Assembly: GCF_902459465.1 (NCBI RefSeq)
Contig: NC_047062.1
Span: forward strand, 32,916,673 to 32,980,672
Source: Asterias rubens
Taxonomy: Eukaryota; Echinodermata; Asteroidea; Forcipulatida; Asteriidae
DNA length: 64,000 nt
Direction: 5' to 3'
Under the pieces are notes generated by a model. It worked only from the letters and a program-made list of their open reading frames with translations, did no database searches and was not told where the DNA came from. The number at the start of each line of letters is the position of its first letter. Positions within the stretch are counted from its first letter, which is position 1. Positions 12,316 to 24,300 of the stretch are shown here, piece by piece. The position numbers were made by a program, and so were the translations under genes.

Positions 12316-15300
12316 ATGCAGTCAGCTGTAGCAAGTAAACGGATGGGGGCTGTCATACTGTCACTCGTAAAGAGCGGTGGGCGTAGTAATAAGGTGAGCC
12401 CAAATTTTGCAGTACTTCTTGTTCTCCTATTTCTAAAAGTTCAAACGACAATGACACACGTCTAACTTTTCTGTTCTTTCCATGTTTACAAAGGTTTTAC
12501 AACCTATTTACATGTACAAGCAAGTTATTTCGTTATCCTGCTCAGTTAAAGGAAGTGGACACAATTGGTAATTACTCAAAATAATTATTAGCATAAAACC
12601 TTACTTGGTAACGAGTAATGAGGAGAGGTTGTTGGTAGTATAAAACATTGTGAGAAACGGCTCCCTCTGGTCTGAAGTGGAGTAGTTTTCGAGAAAGAAA
12701 ATTTTCCACGAATTTGATTTTGAGACCTCAAGTTTAGAATTTGAGGTTCTGAAATCAAGCATCTGAAAGCACACAACTTCGTGTGACAAGGCCCCGGTGT
12801 TTTTTCTTTCATAGTTATCTCGCTACTCGGACGACCAATCAAGCTCAAATTTTTAGATATTAATAAAACAAATTTCAGTTCTATCTGTATATTGTTGAGC
12901 CGGCAAAAAAAATGTATAAAGACACATCACACCAGCTTTATGCATTGTGTGGATGGGATGGCTTAATTTTTGAAGTGCCTAGCGAGATTGTCTTTGAAGA
13001 TATCTAATAAGTTGCTGGAAATCACACTACCGGGTAAGGCGTTCCAGTCCTTGATGGTGGTCGGAAAAAAACTGTTGCTGTAGATTTTGAATGAGTGACG
13101 AAGTTGATGAAATTGGAGATTGTGTTTTCTGGAGGGTCGAGTGGAATGTTGAGCAAAGTCTTGAAGAGGGATTTCAACTAAGTTATTGACGAGTTTGTAA
13201 AACATAGCTAGTCTTCTAGCTTTCCTTCTTATTTCTAGTGGTTTCCAGCTAAGTTCTTCTAGTATACTGGTGACTGTACCTGGCGTTCTAATGTAATTAT
13301 TTGTGGTGAAGCGAGCTGCTGGAGACTGTGAGGGTGGAGACTGTGCCAGCCATCAAGTTGTCTGCCTGGTCGAGTTGTTGGACCCGTCGTGTTGTCAGAC
13401 TGTCTGAACCCTCATGATCGGGAAACATCATGGCACAGACGACTTTTATAAAGCGATTGTCATCTCCTGTTAATAAAATTATAACAAAACAAGCAAAACA
13501 TTTTCGAGTTAAGTGCTCGCCACCACCCAGTTATCACTTTATGTGTGACAACTGGGTGAAAAATCTTGGCATAAAAATGTAAGGCACTTAGGTGTGGGGC
13601 CAAGAAGCAGAGGGAATCCAGCGTTTTGGCACAATTTATGGGACTAGGTAAGAGGCAGCCCAGGTTGGACTCCTCTCTTGCATACATGTACAACGCGTAC
13701 GAGTCCAGGGTATAATGGTCCTGTACCATTGTGAAAACATTGGTACACAAATTGAGGAAGCTGTAGCTTCACTCACATATTCCTTGTGTCCTGCTGATGG
13801 GTTCAGAGTTGTTCATTTTATCCTTGGATTCAACATTTTTGTTTTTTAATAAAATGGAAATTGTTGCCTCTGTTGTGACATCCTGGATTGACTTGCTTTT
13901 GAAGACTTGTGCGCATGTGGGTTCGTATCCCGGTCGTGACACTTGTGTCATTGAGCAAGATACTTTACTATAATTGCTTCTCTTCACCAAGGGGTATAAA
14001 TGAGTACCTGCGAGGGTAGAGGTTGATATTGTGTATGAAAAAGCCACAAGCGCCTTACAGGCAGCTCAGGGCTGTATACTCCCCAGGTAGCTGAGAACAT
14101 ACAGGGATGTTATTGGCCCTATGACCAGGGGTGGATTTCACAAAGGTAGTCATAACTTAGGACTAGTCCTAGGCAATGCTAAGAGATAGGACCAGTCCTA
14201 TGTTAGGATGAGTTACTGGTCCTAACTTAGGACCAGTCCTATCTCTTGTAGCATTGCTTAGGACTAGTCCTAAGTTAGGACTACCTTTGTGAAATCGACC
14301 CCTGGGCACTACTGTAAAGCGCATTGATACGGTTATTGTGAAATGCACTATATAAGAATTTGTTATTATTATTATTTCTTTTATTTAGTTCATTGAACTC
14401 TTGACTTCATTCCTTGACAGGTTTCATCACGTGTTCCATCGCTAAGACCTCAATGCCTTCAGAATCACCCGAACCGTTTGCCAACCTGGTCATCAGTTTC
14501 CTCCATCTCAAGGTGTGTGTGTAGTCAAGCAGACAATGGAGACAGGAGTAGAACTGAGGGTGGGAGGGGAGCTGAACGAAAGGGAGATGAGGAGGGGGCG
14601 ATACCATTTTATGATATCGTTATTGCTGGTGGCGGTATGACAGGACGTGCTATGGCATGTGCACTGGGTGAGTTGTAGCTGAGGGTGACTTGAGTGTTTT
14701 TCACGAACACTACATTTCTAAATTATTTGCTTTATGATTTGATTTATGTACTTGTTTTTAGAAAATGATCAGAACAAATTTAATAAAACGCTAAGTCATG
14801 TAAGTGTAGTGTAATATCTTGGGTCAAGGGTACAGATTAATATTTGTTGTTCACCTTCAAACCTGTGGGCTTTGTATTCTCAGTAATTCTGTAGCCATAC
14901 AGATAAAAATCCACAGGCGTACTACTTGTATGACATTTAAACCCATAACCCCTACATTGTCATTCTAGAACAATGTATCTTGACTAGACTACTGTGCCTG
15001 GTCAAAAGCAACTAATTCAAATTCTGTAATTATCCTGTAATAGTTTGGACCATATCTGAATATTCAGATTCCTTAAAGGTAGATTGGTAACTCTAAGAAT
15101 AAATGTTCTTTTGAAAACTATTCTGAAAAGTAATGACCATAAAAATGTACTTGGTGGTATAAGCTCTGCAGATGTTGATTGCATCTATTTTGAGAAGGAT
15201 TCCCTTCAAAGTACGCTTTCACCTTGCTTAATTTGCATGAAGATGTTTATGTAAAAATAATGATATTATTTTTTGCTGTTTTCAAGTAGACACTTTTTAG

Positions 15301-18300
15301 CTAAAACTTTCATATGTGACTTTTATTGTATCTTTCTTTTTGCCTAAAATTAGCATTATCAGGGATGAGATTGTTCAGACTTTTGGCTCAATTCAGACTT
15401 TATGTTGGCCTGGTGAAGAAAATCAGACAATATTTCACTGTGTAGTGTTGTACAGTAGTAAGTATGTCGTAGTTATTATGTATTGAATATAATAAAGTAA
15501 CCCAAGCGTGTCAGTGGCTGGGGCCAGCCACGAGGCAGTCTTGAGTCAGCTGCTAACCTTGTAAGATGTTCGTCCTCTACACTTTTGTCCAGCCGAGACT
15601 AGCAATTGTGCTATACTACAACTGTTTCCAAAAGCTCCTTGGAATCTATAACCCCAGGGGTTACCAAATGGTAGAAATGGCATCATTTCAGTATGCCTTT
15701 AAATTTGTATCCAAGTTTCAGACTTTTTTGTTAGTAATGACTCTCACCCCTGCATTATGTTGAAGAAAAAAAAACAGTGTGTGATCTGAAGATTCTACCC
15801 TACAATGATGAAATAGATCTATCTACCCTTGAAGCAGAACTTGCCAAATTATTGTAGCAAACCTTATCTGCTATAAATAAACATAACCTAGCGTGCTTGA
15901 TCGAACACTTGATGTGTTTTCCATTCTGGTTAAAATGTTTGAGGTGGTTTGTCCTTCATGCAACCACCTGAGCACAAATGGAGAGTCACTCACTGTAACC
16001 CCAGGTTGTTAAACCACACACAAAAAGGATACAGTGGTTGGTTTTCAGAAACAAAACAAACAGTCGGGTCGAGGGGTCAGGTTGGCAGTAGTAGTTGCTT
16101 ACCTTGCCTTCCACCTCTAGGGCCGAGGTTCAAATCCCACCAGGACACTATGTGGATTAGGTTTGCAGTCCCTTCCTCATGGCATGAGGTTTCCCAGGAA
16201 CAACTCTTGTTGGTTGGTTTACAGAAGATACCAAACAAGCAGTCGGGTCGAGCGGTAAGGTCGGCAGAGTATTTTCTTTCATTGACTTCCATCACAGAGA
16301 CCAGGGTTGAAGTCACACAAGGACACTATGTGGATTGGGTTTTCGGTCCCTACCTCATTGCATTAGGTTTCCCAGTAATAATTCTTGTGGGTTGGTTTTC
16401 AGAAGAGATTGAACAAACCGTCGGGTGGGGCAGTCAGCTTGGTGCTGTACAGTCTCTTTCCTTGCCTTTGACCTCTAAGACCAAGGTTCGCATCCCTCCA
16501 GGGGCACTAAGTGGATTTGGTTTCAGTCCCTACCTCATTGCGTGAGGTATCCCAGAAATAATTCTTGTGGGTTGGTTTACAGAAGAGACCAAATAAACAG
16601 TCGGGTCTAGCGGTCAGGTTGGCGTAGTAGTTTCTTTCCTTGACTTTCACCTCTAGGGCCGAGGTTCAAATCACACAAGGGGCACTATGAGGATTGAGTT
16701 TTCAGTCCAGGCTGATTGCCCGAGTTTTTAGTGCTAATAGAATAAGTGGATTTCAGGCATTGCATGGTGAGGTATCAGTGTATTGGTTTGCGGTAACATA
16801 AGTATCTACTTGCTGGGTCAATTATATTCTTTTGAGCACTTGTCTTGCTATATATTCTACTTATTAGTTCTGAAAAGTACTGTCCTGCTTAACTATTAAA
16901 TGGGCCCAAATTTCATCAAGCCTATAAGCACAAAAATGTGCTAAGCACAGGCAAAAATTGCTGAGTAAAAACTGGGTACCAACTATAATTCAATAATGTT
17001 TACACATTGTTGAATCTGGTTCTCCACTTAAATTTTGCTTAGCAAAGAAATTAGTCAAGCAGAATTTTTGCCTAAACTATGAAATTGGGCCCTGGGCAAA
17101 AGGTAAGAAATTGGCAGGGATTACTCCTTTCACGCAGTGGATCGAGAGGACTTCTCGTTATTAACTTCAGTTCCGGTGAGTGAGTTCTTAATTGGTTATA
17201 CCCCAAGTTCCACCACGGGGAGGACACCTGCGGCCAAACCACCATCCAGTGGCCGTAGCAGGAAACAGTGCCACCAACCGACTGGTGGTGCCTCGTTCTG
17301 AGGATGACTAGTGAAACTAGTTCATTTGCTAAGGTCTCATAATTGGTCTCACTGATATTTTGTATTTGTCTTACAGGTCTAGAGGCAGATCTTGATCATT
17401 ATAAGATCTTAATGATAGAAGGAAGCAATCCACTCCAGCCATTACCAGATGATCTTCCTGATGAGTACAGCAATAGAGTGTGTGCTCTCAACCATGGCTC
17501 CATTGACTTACTCACAAGTAAGATTATTATGATATTTCTGCCACTTTGCAGCAAAATCAGACAGTTTTCAGATAACACAGGGATGTGTTTTCGCACCCGT
17601 AACCAATAACTGTTTTGGTCAATGGTTAATGATCAACCAATTAGCAAGTTCAACTGAAACAGTTAACTGCGAAAACGCACTCCTGAAAGACAACCAAAAC
17701 ATCCTGCCATAATAATAGCGTGATTTGATGTCTTTAACATTAGATTAATGCTGTAAGATGCATTTATTATGGGTACATAGGTGTTTGAAAGCTCTTCTTT
17801 TCATCTATTTGATGAGCAAATAAACCCAGTTTGGAGTTGAGGCCTGGTTAAGGCATGAAGCATGAAATTGATTTGGGGTTGAACAAAGACAAATTGACAA
17901 TGAGGGGGTTTGAACCTACAACTCTGGGTTAACGTGCCAGCTGCGCTATCAAGCCCTATGTTGGTCTTCCTATTTTGTCAATATCTTTGGTCGGGGGTGC
18001 CAGTCAGAAGCCATACAACCATCATCTGCCGTGTAGCCAGGGATCACACCCATTGTTTTTTTTTCCTAAAACTAAGTCTTGGAGAACATTTTTAAAAGAC
18101 CTTTAAAATGTCAATAATTATAATGAGTAATATTGCCTAGATGTTAAGTCCAGTGTTCCACTTTGATTACTGCAGGTATCGGGGCATGGACCCATATGGT
18201 GAATCACCGAGTCCAACCGATACGTAGCATGCAGGTATTGGACGCTTGCTCAGACTCCTCAATCTCATTCAGGAATCAGGAAGAGACGTCTCAAGAACTC

Positions 18301-21300
18301 GCTTACATCGTTGAGAATGATGTGACTGTAGATGCACTGAGTAGACAACTAGAGAAACTTGTGAATAGAGTCAAGATCCAGTATAACTGCACAGTCCAAG
18401 ATATTAAGGTACTTATTTACTTGTTACACATCCACCAATAGCGCAGTGTAGCCAAGCAGTCTCGAGGTCACCGGACCAAAGCTCAGAGCCAAGTTTCATA
18501 GAGCTGCTTAGCGGCCGATTTTGTGCTTACTGCATGATTTCTATTTTAGAGAGCTGCTAACCATCAGCAAACGAAAGGGCATGCTAACCTTCCAGTGCTT
18601 ATTGCACAAAAATTAATGACCTAACAATACAAATCCATGGGAACGCGCACGATGGCCGCCTAATTTTCTTACTAACCTTTGAAACACGCTTGCACTTTAG
18701 AAACATTTTCTACAGTAAGCTCAACAATTTGCTTACCGTTAAGCAGTTCTATGAAATTAGGCCCTGGTGTTGTCAGCAGCAGAGTGTTGGTTTGAATCCT
18801 GCGACTTGCTCAATGACACAAGTGTCATGACTGGGATTCTAACCTATAACTTAACCACCAGAGCTTGGATTTAATGCTCTTAGAAGCCTTTTTCACACTA
18901 CTCGTTTTCCCCGGGGTTGCCTTTGTTACACTATTTGCCCTGGGCAAATGAGCATACCCCGAGGAGTAGCCACCCTGCTTTGGGTCTCAAAGGGGTAAGC
19001 GGTAAAACCCTGGGGTATTCACCAGTGCAATCGGAGCGCCGACGAATAGGGACACAGTGTGAAAGTGGGTTGGGGTAACTCGGGGGGTTAAACAAAGCCT
19101 TTGTGCCTCCCCAGTGCTGGTTTCACTGGGATAAAAGATACAGTGTAAATAGGGACACAGTGTGAAAGTGGGTTGGGGTAACTCGGGGGGTTAAACAAAG
19201 CCTTTGTGCCTCCCCAGTGCTGGTTTCACTGGGATAAAAGATACAGTGTAAATAGGGACACAGTGTGAAAGTGGGTTGGGGTAACTCGGGGGGTTAAACA
19301 AAGCCTTTGTGCCTCCCCAGTGCTGGTTTCACTGGGATAAAAGATACAGTGTAAATAGGGACACAGTGTGAAAGTGGGTTGGGGTAACTCGGGGGGTTAA
19401 ACAAAGCCTTTGTGCCTCCCCAGTGCTGGTTTCACTGGGATAAAAGATACAGTGTAAATAGGGACACAGTGTGAAAGTGGGTTGGGGTAACTCGGGGGGG
19501 TTAAACAAAGCCTTTGTGCCTCCCCAGTGCTGGTTTCACTGGGATAAAAGATACAGTGTAAATAGGGACACAGTGTGAAAGTGGGTTGGGGTAACTTGGG
19601 GGGTTAAACAAAGCCTTTGTGCCTCCCCAGTGCTGGTTTCACTGGGATAAAAGATACAGTGTAAAAAGAACTTAAACCACTCCGCCATGACACCATCCCG
19701 GTGCTTCTATGTAACATATTTATATTGTCACAATGTTCATCAAAAATTCAGATTTTTCTTTTGCATTTTTCTTCCAAATTGTGTACAAAATTTCCATGGA
19801 AAAGGATAATTTTTCCTCTGTGAATTTAACTGTAGTCATAGTTGTGTTTCCACTAAGTGCATTAAAACCTTAGTACTCTGCACTGTTTTTTTTTTTCAGA
19901 CCGCTAATTATTGAAGGAAATTGCTCTGTGCAATTTCCATCATGAAGCTTTTTTTTTTCTTTCTTCTTTCCAAATTACATCAAAAGGGTCATGTGCCCTC
20001 TGCGAGTTTCACTGCAGCCACAGTTGTGTCTCCTCTGTATTCAATAATAAGTGTATTGAGTCCTAAGTACTTTGCCCTGTTTTTCAGACTGCTAATTATT
20101 GAAGTAAATTGCTTGGTGTAATTTCAATCATGAAACATTAATGATAATTGTCGGCTAAATTAATAATTAATGGAATGCGGGCTGGAGGGATTTTTAATCT
20201 CATTGACGTCTGCCCTTTACTTATAATGAATTGATTACATTGATACGTGTACATTGAATGGGGGAACATAATACACATAATGTATGTTACATGTATGTAC
20301 GGTTAGCGTTCTGAGACGAGCGTACAGCCATGTTTATGTCATGTTTACTGCATGTTGGTCTTAACTTTTACGTACAAGGATAATTTCATTTAATGGGCAC
20401 AAATGTCTGACATGGGAGGGGAACAAAGGATAGTAATAACAAAATGAAGGCTGTCATTATGTAATTTTTTCTGAATAAATTCAAAAGTGAAATATCTGAG
20501 TGTTTTAGAGACTGGATCAGATAAATGTGAAAGATTAAAACGTTTTCTGTATGTTTTCTGTATGTTCTGAGGAAAGACACTTTGGTATCATTTGTTAGAA
20601 GTTATACAGAAATAAATGTATTTTGATGTCCAGATACCAATTCTACAGACCCTTAGGGATAGTTCTCTAAGGTGAACTTCTGATTGACTGGTACTGTTTA
20701 GTATTTTGGTTGTCATGGCGACTTGCTATGGGAACGAGCCCAGAATGCTGCAGGATAATATTTCTGCCTAACCAACCAGCACTTTATGGATTAACGGACA
20801 ATGGTGGACTATGAGCCTATCACAGTTTGATTACTTAGCAATATAAATGAGATAGTTGATGAAGCGAGACTTGCTTTACATCTCTAAGGCGTTGCGGGCG
20901 TGTTGCTTTTTAGTATTGTTTGATTTTTTTGTTTGGTTTGGGGGTTGTTTTTGGTTTTTGGTTTTTGGACTAGTCCTAATTTAGGACTAATCCTAAGAGA
21001 TATTAAAAACGTACAGCAAGTCCTAAGTTAGGATGAGTAACTTGTCCTAAATCAAGATATAACTACCGTAGTACTAACTCTTTGTGAAATCCATCCCAGC
21101 TAACCTGTCTCTCTAACAACTATAGTCAAATAAATTTGAAGCACCCCATCTTCCCCTTTTGGTGCACCTCTTTTCAGGCTGAATGAGTTGAAGAGAATAT
21201 ATTTACAAACATTCAACATTGCAAAAAACATTGTCTCTTGAAAAATCAAACAAACTGAAATTGTGGTCATCATGTTTGCTTCATTCTATAATGACTTCAT

Positions 21301-24300
21301 CTGTCATCACTGAACATTGATTAAGGATGTTTTTCTTATTTTTAGGTGCCCAGTCAGAATGTGCCTGAGCAAGAGAGCTGGGTTCAGATTAAATTAGCAA
21401 ACGGCAAAAGCATTAAGACAAGACTCCTTATCGGTGAGATTTTGATGTTAAAGACACTGAACACTATTGGTAATTTTCAACGACCAGTCTTCTCACTAGG
21501 TGTATCTCAACATTGCATAAAATAACAAACCTGTGAAAATTTGAGCTCCATTGGTCGTCGAAGTTGCGAGATAACTATGAAAGAAATACACCCTTATCAC
21601 ACTACTAAGTTGTTTGCTTACAGATGCTCGATTTCGAGATTTTGAGGTCTGGAAATCAAATTCGTGGAAAATAACATTCTCACAATGTTTTATACGATCA
21701 ACCTCTCCCGATTACTCGTCACCAAGTAAGGTTTTATGCTAATAAGTATTTTGAGTAATTACCAATAGTGTCCACTGCCTTTAAACTTGTCAGGCATAAT
21801 ATTATTGTTTTTATTAAGGAAGACCAACAGTCTAACTGCCCTATGTACATACCTCAGGTTATACGAGACAATAAAGACACAAATCATTTAATACACATCA
21901 TGTGTTAGGGTAAAAATAAATTTAAAACTGCAGTTGAATGAATGCTACTGGAGTTATATGGACTTGAAAAATGGCTCATTAAATATTGCCTTTTCATTAT
22001 TTGTCAATTTGTTGTTTTCAGGTGCGGACGGTCCAAACTCCTTAATAAGAACACTGAGTGATGTTCCAATGATACAATGGCAGTATGACCAATCAGCAGT
22101 GGTAGCTACCCTCCGTCTATCAGAGGTAGGCATTCATGAGCCTTACACCAGTGAATTTAACACACTAGTGACCATGAGTCGGAGGATTAAACAGGGTATA
22201 CCAGCTGCTACGTTATTTTGCTTTTTTTTCTACAATCACACTCACCTCATCAACTTCATTTTAAGTAATTGCGAAACGTCTGAACATGTGCGCCCACTTT
22301 ATCACACAGTGACCTTGGTCAGTGATGGAACTGGAAAGTGCAATCCAATAAGATAAATGTGTTGCTATAGCAACATATCTACTGTAATTCCACCAAATTA
22401 AAACCCGATTATATTACTCTTGTTTTTATGTTTTGTTTTGTATTTATTTTTTTCAGTCGACAGACAATGTTGTAGCTTGGCAGAGGTTTTTACCAACTGG
22501 ACCTATAGCTATGTTACCTGTAAGTGACATTATTTTTATGATGGTATATTTCTGGTAATGAAACCAAGGATGCCTCATTAGTGAGTTTAATCACTGTAGC
22601 TTGCAACCCTGAGGAAACCTTTAAGCAAGGGGGCTTGCTATGTGAACCATAAACATTAGCTTAAGCCCTACTCTTTCATGAAAAGTGCTCTGTGTTCCTA
22701 TATGTAAACTTCCAATCCTAGTACACAGAACAAAGGACAAAGCAATTATGGTAATGATAATAATAATATTTTTTGGGTTGAATAAAGAATTGACTAGAGT
22801 GGGATTCGAACCAACGACCTAGTCAATTCTTTGTTCAACCCCCAAAATCATTTCAAACTTACCCAGTCAGTTTCCCTTGTGGTTTATATTGATAATAATA
22901 ATAGTTAGTTTGTATATAGCCCTTTTCACACCCAAAGGACGTCTCAAAGCGCCACCTACTACTTTACCCGGGTCACTGGGCCATTTAATTTGTACCGTAA
23001 ACCATCTCACCTCCCTGGGGAATATACAGCCTCGTGCAACAAATGCGCTACACGGCTAAATAAATCACGAGAACCATCACTGCCCTCACAGGTACCCATT
23101 TACCTCTGGGTGGAGAGAAGCAATTATAGTTGAGTGTCTTGCTCAGGGACACAAGTGTCACGACCGGGATTCGAACCCACACTAGACTCAACAGAAACAC
23201 CAGAGCTTGAGTTCGGTGCTCTTATCCGCTCGGCCATGACACCTCATGGTAAAGCATCTTGCCCACACTCTGCTGATCAGGCACACCAGAGCACTTGGTC
23301 GCTCGGCCGCAACATGCCACTTGAGGATTTGACTTGGTATTATAGACACGATATTCCTCCTAGTTTAATCTGATTTCAACTTTGAGGAGTAACAGTTAAT
23401 GTTAGGACAAGGGGCTTGCCCTGGTGTTTCTGTCTTGGTTGGCTTTGTTAAGTTTGCGCCACAGCACTTTGTACGTGGTGCTACATGTATGTTTACAATG
23501 GGTCTGAATACTTTTAAAAAGAGATAATGAGTGCTTTGGGACACTTGTTACATAATGACTGAGTATTTTTATGATATCATTCTGTAAAATGGATGTGTAT
23601 TTGTTTGTACTTGTTTTATGCCTCTGAAGAAGGTCCGGTGCTGATCGAAAGCTAAGGCCATCTACCCTATTCATTATTATAAATATTAACATATATATTG
23701 TGCAAATATTAATATATATTATGCAAATATCTTCTCACAGCTGACCAATGAGTTAAGTTCCCTAGTGTGGTCAACCAATCACAGTGAGGCAGAATCTTTG
23801 ATACTCATGAACGAGGAACAGTTTGTGGATGAAGTCAACAACGCTTTTGTAAGTAAATTGTTTTTGAGTTTATTTAAACTTTGTTTATCTTTGGCTTACT
23901 TTGTCCCGGATATACTTGGATGCCATTGTGTGAGTCTTGTGGTCCATCTTTTGTCTCATTTCTCCTGTCTGTCTTTGAGTGTCATTCTGTTGGGTGTCGT
24001 TGTCCAAATGTTGTCTTGCCTTCCCCTGTTAGTACCTGGATATCATTCTGTGAGGCTCTAGCCTACTCTGTTGTCTCTTAGTCCATCTGTTGTCTTGCCT
24101 TCCCCTGTTAGTACCTGTATATCATTCTGTGAGGATCTAGCTCTCTCTGTTGTCTCTTAGTCCATCTGTTGTCTTGCCTTCCCCTGTTAGTACCTGGATA
24201 TCATTCTGTGAGGCTCTAGCTCCCTCTGTTGTCTCTTAGTCCATCTGTTGTCTTGCCTTCCCCTGTTAGTACCTGGATATCATTCTGTGAGGCTCTAGCT

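Noticed and set aside
13460..14047. Open frames on the minus strand in COQ6 intron 1
   Set aside because: They overlap SINE sequence and show no conserved protein content or splice logic.
15949..16545. 198-aa plus-strand open frame in COQ6 intron 2
   Set aside because: It spans the 180-bp tandem array, with repeat content and no family resemblance.
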